A stretch of 64,000 bases of DNA from Tetracentron sinense (GCA_015143295.1 CM026559.1:19296826-19360825); one strand, 5' to 3'; shown: positions 43,119 to 54,046, numbered from the stretch's first letter. Numbers and translations are program-made. Notes: generated by a model not told the origin, from the letters alone.

Positions 43119-43450
43119 AAGAAGGGTCTCCCTTCCCTCACAAGTAGTTTACTTTTTGAACAAGCATGATACATGACATGGCATGACATGAGCATTCTAG
43201 GAAGAAGGGTCTCCCTTCCCTCACAAGTAGTTTATTTTCCGAGCAAGATACATGGCATGACAAGCATGAACATTTTGGAAGAAGAGTCTCCCTTCCCTCA
43301 CAAGTAGTTTATTTTCCAAGCAAGATACATGGCATGGCAAGCATGAACATTTAGGAAGAAGGGTCTCCCTTCCCTCACAAGTATTTTATTTTCCTTGCAA
43401 GATACATGGCATGGCAAGCATGAACATTTAGGAAGAAGGGTTTCCCTTCC
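43119..43450. repeat. LTR minisatellite in the 42-44 kb fragment
   Basis: About five units of roughly 70-85 bp with AGGAAGAAGGGTCTCCCTTC and TTTATTTTCC.. blocks. It is the longest array of this type in the window. Confidence 0.88.
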
Positions 43451-43751
43451 CTCATAAGTAGCTTACTTTCCAAGCAAGCCTGACATGGCATGACACGCAT
43501 GATACGACAAGACAAGAAAAACATGACAAGTTTTCAAGCACGGAAAGGGTATTTTCAGTCAAGTCAAGTGCACAAGGTTTCAAGGGTTTTATCTGCTTTT
43601 ACGAAATGCAAGCATGATTATAAACTGCTTTACTTTCCTGTTATGATTTGAATTGTTTCCTGCTTTATATATGTGTAACATTGTTGCTGTACTATGACTG
43701 TTGGTTAGTATTTGGTACACGTTGAGTATTCCATGCTCAGCTGTACTTCTT

Positions 43752-43871
43752 ATGTCGACAGGTGATAGCAGAGTGGTTGCTCCTTTTGATGTCTGTGCTC
43801 CTGGCTCATGGGTGGAGGAGGAGTACGTTGAGGAGCCTGTGGAGGATCCTCAGGGCGAGGGCCACTATTAG
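43752..43871 (+). CDS. Conserved LTR micro-ORF, 42-44 kb fragment copy (39 aa)
   Basis: ATG at 43752, TAG at 43869-43871. The core is APFDVCAPGSWVEEEY followed by VEEP/VEDP and an H-Y end. It is open despite truncation of the LTR. Confidence 0.5.
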   Translation: MSTGDSRVVAPFDVCAPGSWVEEEYVEEPVEDPQGEGHY

Positions 43872-44172
43872 GTTGTGGTAGATTCTGAGTGAATAGCTGT
43901 GGGTGAGATGAGAGATATACATTCATGTATTTTGGCGGGTCTGTCCGCACTTTCTTTGTGTATCTTTTTGTATAGCTTGGATCACTTGTATATACATAGA
44001 GGTTTGGTTAAGTCTTCCGCTGTGCTATGTTTAAGTATGTTTCCGCTGTTTATATCCTCTTTGTATATGCTCTGTGGGTTTTTGCAGGATGGTTTGTCTA
44101 GCAAGTCATGTAAGTCATGATTAGTCGTCCAAAGTTTACTTTAACTCCTAGGGTGGGTTTTGGGTCGCGACA

Positions 44173-44527
44173 TTTGGGGCCCCCCCAATATGTTGTTGAG
44201 AAAAAAGGTTGTCTCCTTGCCCTAAAATGGCCTCAATGTTTTGGACCTAAAACCGTTGTAAGGATGTCAGAACTCCAATCAGTAGGCATGCTTGATTCAC
44301 CCTTGAAATATTGTTGCTTTAATAGTACCTACATAAGAAGTATTCTAAAAATCGAAGAATATGCTAATAAATATTTGAATTTATCCCTTTTATGTATCAA
44401 CAAGACCTAAGGGGGGGGGTGAATAGGTTTTCTAAGGTTTGTCTACCAATTTTAATTTTATCAATTAAATTTGCGTAAACAAATTCAAGCACACAAACCA
44501 CAACACCAAGATTGTTACGTGGAAAAT
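44173..44527. other. Unassigned sequence with a poly-G motif
   Basis: AT-rich. It contains ACCTAAGGGGGGGGGTGAATAGG at about 44406, a motif common at copia LTR ends (compare the complement CTATTCACCCCCCCTCTAGG at about 48199 in Cop2). No ORF recognised. Confidence 0.4.
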
Positions 44528-44770
44528 GTTGGACATATATGCCCTCGAAAGCCAATATAAGACTTTCTTATGTTGATTAGAGAAGCATCACATTCACACA
44601 ACCAACTATAAAGGATATTTATAATAAGTACTGTCTCATTTGATGATGACATAAAGTTCCATAGTTAACATTGTAGGAAAATCATGCAAAGGGTGCGAGC
44701 AAATATGATTTTCCAGTTCCTTGTAAACCTAATAATGTTCTAAGCCTCTAGAGTACAAGTTGGGCGCTGT
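44528..44770 (+). mobile_element. Copia LTR 5' end fragment
   Basis: TGTTGGACATATATGCCCTCGAAAG resembles the Cop1 LTR start (TGTTAGACATGATGCCCAGAAAAG). Later words such as ATTGTAGGAAAATCATG and TTCCAGTTCCTTGTA also correspond. It is cut at 44771 by a gypsy LTR. Confidence 0.6.
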
Positions 44771-45113
44771 TGTCACGACCCAAAATCCCACCTAGGAGAA
44801 ATGAGACTTTGGAATCATGACTTATACTTAAGCTGTTGCACCCCAAAATATCCCCTAGGAGTTAAGGGATACTTTAGGTGTGACTATACGTACCTGCCAA
44901 ACCATTCTATAATGAATAAGGTGAATATAATACTAACGCAATGATAATCAAAGCGCGGAAGCTAAACATAGGTTGCGGAAGTGTAAACTAATTTTTCTTT
45001 TCTTTATAAGTTTGTATCCCAAGTGAAAATATACATAAAACATATCCAAGCCTAAGGTGGATAGGCCCACCTATCAAAATATCAAAATATATAAACCCTC
45101 TCGTACTCTTCCC

Positions 45114-45254
45114 TCAACAGTAGTCGAGGTACGGCCACACGTCTCGGTCTCGGTCCGCCTGAGACTGTAGTGGAATAGACGGCTCTCTCTCCTCTATGTA
45201 CTCTTCCTCGACCCAAGGCTCCGGATCAAGGGCTCCCTCAGTACCTGCGGACAT
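45114..45254 (-). CDS. Conserved LTR micro-ORF, sE copy (46 aa)
   Basis: ATG at 45254, TGA at 45116-45114. The PFD(V/I)C part is shortened (GALDPEPWVEEEYIEE), but the WVEEEY core and a tail DVWPYLDYC are present. The tail resembles sD and the Gy2 5' LTR. Confidence 0.45.
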   Translation of the reverse strand: MSAGTEGALDPEPWVEEEYIEEREPSIPLQSQADRDRDVWPYLDYC

Positions 45255-45544
45255 GAAAGTACGGCTGAGCATGGAATACTCAGCGAGTAGAAGCTACTAG
45301 CTAACCATGGCAATAATAAAATACAACAACAGTAATACAATACAGAGCAGTAAGAGGAACATCACAAAGAAACAATGTTAAACATGGTACAATACAATCA
45401 TCTTGACGTGCATGCATGAATGCGAAAACTTCGATAAAACTCATGCTTGGAAATTCGTTTCATGTCTCGTTATGGCTTGAGGAAATCAGTATGCGTGCAT
45501 GCATGAATGCCTTGTCATCATCTTGTAAACTTGCATCTTGTAAC

Positions 45545-45910
45545 TTGTGAGCCAGAGACTAGCACCCGAATCTCCCTGGGCTGCCAACCTCCTTGATATA
45601 TGGTTTTCTTGTGAGCCAGAGGCTAGTACCCGAATGTTCCTGGGCTACCAACCTCCTTGACAATAAGTGAATTTTAGTTACTTGTTTAGTTTTCTTGTGA
45701 GCCAGAGGCTAGTACCCGAATCTCCCTGGGCTACCAACCTCCTTGACAATAAGTGAATTTTAGTTACTTATTTAGTTTTCTTGTGAGCCAGAGGCTAGTA
45801 CCCGAATGTCCCTGGGCTACCAACCTCTTTGACATGTAGTAATTTCAGTTTTCTTGTGAGCCAGAGGCTAGTACTCGAATGTCCCTGGACTACCAACTTC
45901 CTTGACATGC
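45545..45910. repeat. LTR minisatellite in sE
   Basis: Five units of about 60-85 bp: GTGAGCCAGAGGCTAGTACCCGAATGTCCCTGGGCTACCAACCTCC.. with variable spacers. Confidence 0.88.
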
Positions 45911-46896
45911 AATGTTTTCTTGTTGATTATTATATGCACGTGCTCTTGAAATTTCGGTTCCTGCAAACATGCGTGCTCGTGTACGTGACAGTGGTGACAA
46001 TCATGGGAATGCGGATAACAAGAGAGATATGGCATCACAATTCAATTCATATTATAAGCATGGGTAACTTGAGTAATCTATATGGCATTTGATCAATTCA
46101 TCTTTCATAAGAGCACATGCATAAGGCCTACTTCTATTTTTTCATTTTAGTCATTTATTCATAGTTTAGGCATTTTGTCCAACACAAAACCTACAATATT
46201 CCTTAATAGTTCATCTTCTTCTTTTTAGTACATGTTTTCCATCCAACCATTAAGGTAAGTTCATTATTGGTAAAATGTCCATCCTCCATGTTCCATTCCA
46301 CACACCACACATATCATACATCATACATTCGGCATCCCATCGCCTCAATCAACACCCCATACACATTCATACCCTTTTCTTATCTTACTTATATTTATTG
46401 AAGATGTTACATTTCATAGGGAAGGAAAACATAATAGCAAGAATCACATTTCACATTGAAGATAACTAGATTATTGCTAGGGGAAGTTAGTAGGGTGTAC
46501 TAACTTGAATCAAGGCTTGATCTTGGTAGAAACCTTGATTGAAGCTCCAACTTGAAATAAGAAAACCTTTGCTTGAAGGAAGCTTGGTGTGGGGAAGAAA
46601 ACCCTTGCAAAAACGTAGTAGGATCGCTGCCCTAATTTGGAGAAACGAGCTCCACGAGTACTTGAGCCTTGAACTTGAGGAAAACGAACTTGAGATGATC
46701 TAGGGTCTTCACCCCTTTGATTTCTTCTCAAAAGCAAAACCCTAGGTTAGGAATCTCCTTCTCCTCTCTCTCTATCTCTCAAAATCTTCTAAGTATAGTA
46801 AATGAAGCCCTAAGGCTCAGGCAAAGCCTTATAGGAAAGGGTTTAACCCCCAAAAGACAAAATAGCCCTTACTTAAATTTCTATAAAAATGCCAAG

Positions 46897-47121
46897 ATCG
46901 AGCGATCGGTGGTTATGACCGATCGATCGGTTGCCTACCGAGCGATCAGTGTTCTTGACAGAGCGATCGGTCAAAAACATACTCTCTGAAAAATTTTCCC
47001 ATACAAAAAAGTTAACCAGTCGACAGCTACCGATCGATCGGTTTTGCACCGATCGATCGCTAAAATGACCGAGTGATCGGTTGTGAACCGATCGATCTCT
47101 ACATTTGACCGAGCGATCGGT
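46897..47121. promoter_or_regulatory. Phased palindrome array in sE (nine units)
   Basis: Group 1 starts at 46897, 46918, 46937 and 46958 (21, 19, 21). Group 2 starts at 47029, 47048, 47068, 47087 and 47108 (19, 20, 19, 21). The linkers differ in sequence. It is the clearest example of the spacing rule. Confidence 0.78.
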
Positions 47122-47689
47122 TCTCTACAGGTCCCAACAGTTTTGGCCATATCTTTTGACTCGTTCGTCGGTTTTTGATGATTCAACTTGCATTGGGTTC
47201 GTCTTTCGAAAACGGACATTTTTGACATTTCAAAATTTTCAATTTCTCCCCTATTTATTAATTAGACAACGTGGAAGGCCACTTTGCTATGAAAGTGCTA
47301 TTCATTAAGTATAGAAAAGTCCGGGGTGCTACATAAACTATAGTGAACCTGAAATTTTCTTCTATATAAAAGTTCTTCCAAGTACTAATCATAGCCAAAA
47401 AACTAAATAGAAAATACATGTACACAAAATCCAACACTTGAGCTACCAACTCAAGCCTACATGAAAATCCCCAAAACAAAATCCCAAAATACATGTCTCT
47501 CTCACTCAAAACTCAACCATACAACCACATGTCAAGACCCCTAACATTTGCATGATGATCCCTAGAAAACTCCTACTCTCCATAATCTTCCTCAAACCAT
47601 GGTTCCAATCATTGTTATATTGCTCATTCATTGCTCATAAATTTCCAGCAATGAATACTCTGTTTTCTATTGAATATTTAGAATCTCAA

Positions 47690-48238
47690 TCCCTTTCTCT
47701 TTAAGCATTCAATTCCAATCAATCTTAAGAGAGTGTGAGCCTTGCATTCAATTCTTATCTAGCTCAATCTAGGAGCTTTCAATTCAGATTTAATATCCAC
47801 AAATTTTTGTATTTATTGAAAGTGAAAAATTAGGAATTCTTGCACCCTATTAAGAAGAGAGTCTTCTTTGTATCCAAGAGAGAGTCTCTTGAAGAGGTTA
47901 TTCCTTAGCCTATAAAAGGATTGTTAAAGGTTCTTCTTGAGCCTGGAGAAGGATCGTAAGGCTTGCTCTCTACCGAAAAAGAAGAGTACGATTAGTGAAT
48001 CGTGTGAAAATCCTTGAAGCAGGAAAGCTTAAAGGCGGGGACGTAGGCAAGTTGCTAAACCCCGATAACAAATCTGGTGTCTGGTATCTTTACCCTTCTC
48101 TTTCTTTTATTATCTCTGATTTTAGTAGGTAGTTGTTGTGATAATTTTTAATTTCCGCAAATATCACTTAGAGTAAATTTTTTTAATTTGCCATAAACCC
48201 TATTCACCCCCCCTCTAGGGTCCATTATCTGGGCATCA
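47690..48238 (+). mobile_element. Cop2 5' LTR fragment (Sirevirus-like copia)
   Basis: It ends AACCCTATTCACCCCCCCTCTAGGG..GGGCATCA at 48238, followed by a primer-site-like sequence. GGCGGGGACGTAGGC (about 48036) is typical of these LTRs. The left part is missing. Confidence 0.7.
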
Positions 48239-48240
48239 AT

Positions 48241-48252
48241 TGATATCAGAGC
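48241..48252 (+). promoter_or_regulatory. Cop2 primer binding site, mutated
   Basis: TGATATCAGAGC, differing from the initiator Met tRNA complement TGGTATCAGAGC by one G-to-A. Confidence 0.65.
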
Positions 48253-48298
48253 TCTGTGCTCTATTTTAGATCTAACCATCTTAAGTTAAAGATCCGCT

Positions 48299-49594
48299 AT
48301 GGCAAACATATTTGCTTCTACCTTAGGAGAGGGCTAATCGACCACCCGACCTCTATTGTTCAATGGAGAGAACTATAACTACTGGAAAACTAGAATGATT
48401 ATTTACAAGCCCTTGACTATGACTGTTGGAAAGTCATTGTCATAGGATCTCATTTACCTCACAAAGTGGTTGATGGTATTAGGATCCCTAAAACAGAAGA
48501 TGAATGGAATGAGGTTGATATCAAACTCATCCAAACAAATGCTAAGGATGTTAGCAATTTGTATTATGTCTTAGTTCCTTAGGATTTTAATAGAATCTCC
48601 CGATGTGATTCGGCCTAGGAAATATGAGGCAAACTCCAAGTCACATATGAGGGCACGAATCAAGTTAAAGAAGAAAAAATAAGTATGTTAGTATATAAGT
48701 ATGAACTTTTTAAAATGGAAAAGGATGAATCTATAGGAGACATGTTTACTCGCTTTACCAATATTTTGAATGGACTAAAGTCTCTTGGTAAGGTATACTC
48801 CAATGTAGAAAATACTAGAAAAGTCATTCGCTCACTTCTAAAAAGTAGGGGTCCAAAATTCACCGCCATCCAAGAAGCTATGGATTTGACCAAGCTTCCA
48901 ATGGATGAGCTTCTTGGATCTCTCATGACACACGAGGTCATATTGAAGGATCAAGTAGATGAACCAAATACGAAAAAGGGACTTGCCTTAAAAACCACTC
49001 AAGAAAGTGAGGAAGAAGAGAGTGATGAAGATGATGACATCGCTCTAATGGTAAGGAAGTTCAAGAAATTCTTGAAGCACAAGAAGAACTTCAATAAGAG
49101 GTCTAACAAAATAAAATTCTCCAAGGAGGTAGCTAAAGGACAATCAAGTAAAAAAGAGCAAATCATTTGCTATGAGTTTAAGAAGCCAAGACACATCAAA
49201 ACCGAGTGTCCTCAATTGAAGAAAGGTCAAAGGTTCAAGAAAAAGGTGATGAACGCTACTTGGGACAATTTTGAAGGAAGTGGGTCGGATGACAACTCAA
49301 GTGAAGAAGAAGTTGCAAACCTTTGCCTCATGGCTCTTGATGATGAGGAGGTTTATTTGAAATCTAGCTCCTCCAAGACAAGATGGTTCTTGGATAGTGG
49401 ATGCTCAAGGCACATGTCAGGAAACAAAGATCTATTCATCTCAATCTCTCCAAAGGATGGAGGACATATGACCTTCGGGGATAACACGAAAGGAAAGATC
49501 ATCGGCATAGGTAATGTTGGTAAGAACTCTACCACTTTTATTGAAAATGTCTTACTTGTTGAAGGTCTTAAACATAATCTAATTAGTGTTAGTT
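48299..49594 (+). pseudogene. gag: Cop2 gag and protease (broken)
   Basis: ATG at 48299 (MANIFAS), with an early TAA (about 48335) and shifts. It then reads FNGENYNYWKTRM and, from 48685, a long open frame with a UBN2-type gag (DMFTRFTNILNGLKSLGK), an acidic/Lys-rich linker, a zinc knuckle CYEFKKPRHIKTEC (second Cys changed to Phe) and the protease WFLDSGCSRHMSG (catalytic DSG kept). It ends at TAA 49592-49594 after LKHNLISVS, where integrase normally follows. Confidence 0.9.
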
Positions 49595-50684
49595 AATTAT
49601 GTGACAAAGGTCTAAACATTTCCTTTAAATCAAATGGTTGCATTATTAAGGATAAAAATAACATTACTACCTTATTTATAGCTCATAGACATGAAAATGT
49701 ATATACAACTGATTTTGATGAACTTATCTCTCAAAACCTTATGTGTTTTTCAGTCATTAATGAATCTAGTTGGTTATAGTATAGAAGGCTAGGTCATGCA
49801 AGTATGGATTTACTTTTCAAATTATCTAGAAAAGATCTAATTAAAGGCTTGTCAAAAACCAAGTTTTTAAAAGATAAAGTTTGTGATGCTTGTCAACTAG
49901 GTAAACAAATCAAATCATCTTTCAAAAAGAAACTAGAAATATCTACTTCTAGAACTTTAGAATTATTGCATATGGATTTGTTTGGACCAAATGATGTTGC
50001 TAGTTTAGCCGGTAAACTTTATGCTTCTATTATTATTGATGACTACTCTAGATTTACTTAGGTATTATTTCTATCTCATAAAAATGAAGTGCATGTTCTA
50101 TTTGAAAATTTTTGTAAAAGAGTACAAAATGAAAAAGGTTACACCATTAATTCTATAAGAAGTGATAGAGGTGGAGAATTCAAGAATAAAGAGCTTGAAT
50201 CCTTTTGTGAAGAAAATGTTTTAACCATAATTTCTCCGCCCCTAGAACTTCTCAACAAAATGGAGTAGTTGAAAGAAAGAATAGATCATTACAAGAAATG
50301 GGTAGGACCATGTTAAATGAACATAATTTACCTAACTATTTTTGGGCTGAAGCCATTAACACTTCTTGTTGTGTAATTAATAGAGTGGTTATTAGAAATA
50401 AATTAAACAAACCCCCTTATGAACTTTGGCATGGTAAATCACCTAATATTGGTTACTTCAAGGTATTTGGCTATAAATGTTTTGTTCTCAATAGTAAACC
50501 AAAGTTGAAGAAATTTAAACCAAAATCAAGTGAAGGAATTTTTCTTGGTTACTCTACTAATAGCAAAGCCTATAGGGTGTTTACTAAAACCTCTTTAATT
50601 GTTGAAGAATCTATGCATGTTATCTTTGATGAATCCAATCCTTTTAAATCTAAAAATCTAGAAGATCATGATCTAACAAATTAG
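49595..50684 (+). pseudogene. pol: Cop2 integrase (broken), RT missing
   Basis: Integrase of a copia element: LGHAS, CDACQLGKQIKSSF (zinc binding), LLHMDLFGP (first Asp), IIDDYSRFT then TAG, SDRGGEFKNKELESF (second Asp), and after a shift MGRTMLNEHNLPNYFWAEA, ELWHGKSPNIGYFKVFG, EGIFLGYSTNSKAYRVF. The ERKNR segment with the catalytic Glu is in the shifted part (about 50265-50285). The frame ends at 50684 and the RT and RNase H half is absent; Gy4 starts at 50704. Confidence 0.9.
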
Positions 50685-50971
50685 ATAACCTTTCTAAGGA
50701 TATTGTCGCGCCCCAAAATACCCCCTACGAGTTAAGGGATACTTTAGGTGTGACAATACTTAACCTGGAAACCCATCCTGTAATATACACAAGGCAAGTC
50801 ATAAGGAAATCATAATACAGTGCGGAAGCGTAATCAAAAAATTTATTTTTCTATTTATAATCTGTATTCCAAGTTTGTACAATACAAAATCCTAAAATAA
50901 GAGTAGACAGGACTACTCATCAAAATACAAAATGTAATGACCTCTCTCTCTTAATAATCACCCTAAAAGGG

Positions 50972-51091
50972 TCAGTGGTCTAAGTCCCTTGCCTCCTCCT
51001 GAGGCCCCATATATGGCTCCTCGCCATAATCTTCCTCGATCCAAGGCCCTTGATCACAGATGTCAAAGGGAGCCCGTGTACCTGTCGACAT
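50972..51091 (-). CDS. Conserved LTR micro-ORF, Gy4 3' LTR copy (39 aa)
   Basis: ATG at 51091, TGA at 50974-50972. The core is APFDICDQGPWIEEDY, followed by GEEPY..., ending RDLDH where the 5' LTR copy reads on for 8 more residues. Confidence 0.48.
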   Translation of the reverse strand: MSTGTRAPFDICDQGPWIEEDYGEEPYMGPQEEARDLDH

Positions 51092-51404
51092 AATATGTAC
51101 GCTTGAGCATAGAATACTCAGCAAGCAAAAACTACTAGCTAACAGTGCTATCATAATCAAAATATTATGTACAATTGTGTAAGGGAACATTAATCATAAA
51201 ATTCATGCTTAAAATCCTGTCTTGGAGAACCTTTCTTAAAACCTGTTCTTTTCTTGTAAAACATTGTCTTATGCATGCTTATGAGTTCTTATAAATACTT
51301 GTGAGTCTCGTGTGTTCTTATGAGTTCTTGTAAGCTTTCGAGTTCTTATAGTCTTTCTTATGAGCTTTCGAGTTCTTATAACTTTCCTTGTGTGCATATG
51401 AGTT

Positions 51405-51780
51405 CTTCACTAGTGGCGCCCTTCGTACCATCCCACTAAACATCCACCCAAAGTAACTTGGGAATATTAGATGGTTAGTGGCGCTCCTCGGGCCGTTCCA
51501 CTAGCTTACGAGTTCTTACAAGTTCTTTCTTAGTGGCATTCTTTGTACCATCCCACTAAACACCGACCCAAAGTAGCTTGGGAATATCAGATGGTTAGTG
51601 GCGCTCCTCGGGCTGTCCCACTAGCTTACGAGTCCTTACAAGTCGTTCTTCTAGCTCTTCCAAGTTCTTTAATAGTGGCGCCCTTTGTACCATCCCACTA
51701 AACACCCACCCAAAGTAGATTGGGAATATCAGATGGTTAGTGGCGCTCCTCGGGCCATCACACTAGCTTACGAGTTCTTG
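51405..51780. repeat. LTR minisatellite in the Gy4 3' LTR
   Basis: Three long units of about 125 bp: AGTGGCGCCCTT..ACCATCCCACTAAACA, AGCTTGGGAATATCAGATGG and TTAGTGGCGCTCCTCGGGCC. AGTGG/CCACT dyads recur. The 5' LTR copy is at 58520-58900. Confidence 0.88.
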
Positions 51781-52722
51781 TGAGCTTATTCTTGTGAGCT
51801 TATGATGCTTATAGATAAATGCAAGATCTTAGACTTATGAAGTTCTTATGAGTTTTTGAAGTAATCGATCTTAGAAACACCAACCCAAAGTTTGGCTTTG
51901 TCAAATGCTTATGCTTCTTTCTTGTGAATTTCCTGTGAAAAAAACCTTGTTCATAATTCTTAAAATGCATGCTTATGCGTAAAGTCAATCATATGAAACT
52001 TATCATGCATGGAGTGCTTGTGAGCCTTACCATATACATATGGAAGGCCTTAACAATTCATATAAGACATGTTCTCATTATGGTATACTCGAAAAATTCG
52101 AGAAACATAGCATATTTTATTCATTGCATTACATCACCAAGATCATGTCATTTTCATCACATCATAATTAAAATCATGCTTTATTTATAGATAATAATGT
52201 TTGCTTACACATATAGCCATATTAATCATTTTATTGAAAAACCCCCAAGTCTCAAATCCCTATTCAATCATTTGCTCATTTTTCATTTTTACCCCAAATC
52301 ATATCTTTACAGTTGCATCCTAGCAAGCTAAATCACATATTTGATCATTCATTTAATCTTAGTATGATAAAAAAGCTAAATAGTGGTTTTACTTACATCT
52401 CATTCAAAATCATACTTGTACTATTGCAAGATAGCAAAGCTAGCTAATATTTTTACTTACCTTGCAAGGATCAAATCTTAGTGTGGAAGGATGATCTAAC
52501 ATGAGCTTGAGCTTGGAAATGAAGATCCACACTCAAGGAAGAAGGTTCAAATTTGTGGAAGCTTTGAGAAGTGCTGAGGGTATGCTAAGGCATAACCCTT
52601 GTTAACACTTAAGAGTATTCTATACTTTTACTTTCTTCATTCCAAACACCTATAAACACCCAAAGCTTAAGAAAACAATATTAGGGCTCTTAATACATGT
52701 CATAAAGATCCGGGGTTCTACA

Positions 52723-52735
52723 TCCTCCCCCTTTA
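52723..52735 (-). promoter_or_regulatory. Gy4 polypurine tract
   Basis: The minus strand is AAAGGGGGAGGA immediately before the LTR start. Confidence 0.85.
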
Positions 52736-52807
52736 CACAAATTTCGTCTTTGAAATTTAGAACAATACATAGGTATGATGAAAACAAAATTTACATGGAA
52801 ACATCCC

Positions 52808-53283
52808 TTATACAAATAAATGGGGATGCTTTTCCCTCACTTTCGCTTCGCGCTCCCAAGTAGCTCCTTCCTTAGAGTGATGTTGCCATCGAACAAGAAC
52901 CAAGGGAATAACCTTATTACGTAAAACTTGATCTCTACGGTCCAAAATCTCAACTAGCTCTTCTACTAAGGTGAGGTCCTCACGGATTTCCAACGGTTCA
53001 AGTTCTAGAACATGCGAAGGATCCGGGATGTACTTTCGAAGCATGGACACATGGAAAATGTTGTGAACCGCTGCCATGTGAGTGGGTAGAGCAAACCGGT
53101 ATGCAACTTCACCAACTCAGGTGACAATATCAAACGGACCCACATACCTCGGACTGAGTTTTCCTCTTTTACCAAACCTCATAACACCCTTTGTTGGCGA
53201 AACCTTCACAAATACCATATCGCCAACTCGGAACTCAAGATCTCGTCTACGGGTGTCGGCATAGCTCTTTTGCCTGTCCTGAG
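52808..53283 (-). pseudogene. pol: Gy4 pol, integrase C-terminus and chromodomain tail
   Basis: LSPRYVGPFDIVT, then a TGA where CGA (Arg) is usual, VGEVAYR, AAVHNIFHVSMLRKYIPDPSH and the tail VRWQHHSKEGATWEREAKV, ending at 52808. It is the same architecture as Gy2. Confidence 0.88.
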
Positions 53284-54046
53284 TTGTCTTCAATCTCTCT
53301 CTAATGATCTTGACCTTATTCGCAGTTTGTTAAATTAACTCAGGGCCCAACACCTTCCTCTCTCCGACTTCATCCCAATATAATGGAGACCTACAACTAC
53401 CCCAACTATGCCCATATAAAGCTTCGAAAGGGGCCATTTAGATGCTCGCCTAATAACTATTGTTGTAGGCGAACTCAACCAAAGGCAAGTGATCTTTCCA
53501 ACTATCCTTGAATTCAAGCATACAGGCCCAGAGCATATCCTCTATCACCTGATTCACCCTCTCGGTTTGTCCGTCAGTCTGTGGATGGAAAGCCGTGCTA
53601 AAGTCTAAACTGGAACTCATAGCGCTCTAGAAGCTCTTCCAAAACCTGGAAGTAAATCTAGGATCCCTGTCTAACACAATACTCACCAGCACCCCGTGCA
53701 ATCGAACCACTTCTTTGAGATACAATTCTACAAGTTTGTTCGAGTTGAACGTAGTCCGATAAGGCAAGAAATGGGTGGATTTTGTCAAACGATCAACCAC
53801 TACCCATATTGCATCCGATTTCTTTGCCGTCTTTGGCAACCCCATGATGAAATCCATGGAGATGTTCTCCCATTTCCATGTGGGAATAGGAAGGGATTGC
53901 AAAAGCCTTGCTGGCCTCATATTCTCGGCCTTCACTTGTTGGCACACTAAGCATCTTGATACATACTCGGCAACTTCCCTCTTCATGTTCCGCCACCAAA
54001 AATGTCCTTTGAGGTTTCTATACATCTTTGTACCACCAGGATGCAC
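53284..54046 (-). pseudogene. pol: Gy4 pol, integrase zinc finger and core
   Basis: From 54046: [51 protein letters not shown] (first Asp), [28 protein letters not shown] (second Asp). A stop follows, then TDGQTERVNQVIEDML (catalytic Glu) and LPLVEFAYNNSY, then further stops and a frameshift before 53335. Confidence 0.9.

Larger units (their letters stand above)
42009..44172 (+). mobile_element. Gypsy LTR fragment, 5'-truncated
   Basis: Same family as the Gy3 LTR, beginning in the palindrome region (AATCGGTCC, about 42006) and ending GGGTCGCGACA at 44172. The U3 start is missing. Palindromes are at 42017 and at 42088, 42108, 42127 and 42148. Tandem repeat at 43119-43450, stem-loop at about 43720-43742, micro-ORF at 43752-43871. 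No internal coding sequence is attached. Confidence 0.88.
44834..47333 (-). mobile_element. Solo LTR sE (2500 bp)
   Basis: TGTTGCACCCC at 44834 to GGGGTGCTACA at 47333, flanked by TAAGC (44829-44833) and TAAAC (47334-47338), one mismatch. It holds a micro-ORF (45254-45114), stem-loop (45263-45283), minisatellite (45545-45910), TATA-like CCTATAAGG complement (about 46828-46837) and the fullest palindrome array (46897-47121). Confidence 0.9.
44771..47640 (-). mobile_element. Gypsy LTR fragment fF, split by solo LTR sE
   Basis: TGTCACGACCC at 44771 to 44833, resuming at 47334. CATAATCTTCCTCAAACCATGG (about 47580) matches the micro-ORF region of other LTRs. The remainder of the LTR is missing beyond about 47640. 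Confidence 0.65.
50704..52722 (-). mobile_element. 3' LTR of chromovirus Gy4 (2019 bp)
   Basis: TGTCGCGCCCC at 50704 to GGGGTTCTACA at 52722, with GATAT at 50699-50703 to its left. It matches the 5' LTR (57786 onward) to about 52575, then diverges. The palindromes and TATATATA region of the 5' LTR are missing and only about 150 bp of AT-rich U3 remain. Micro-ORF at 51091-50972, tandem repeat at 51405-51780. Confidence 0.9.
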
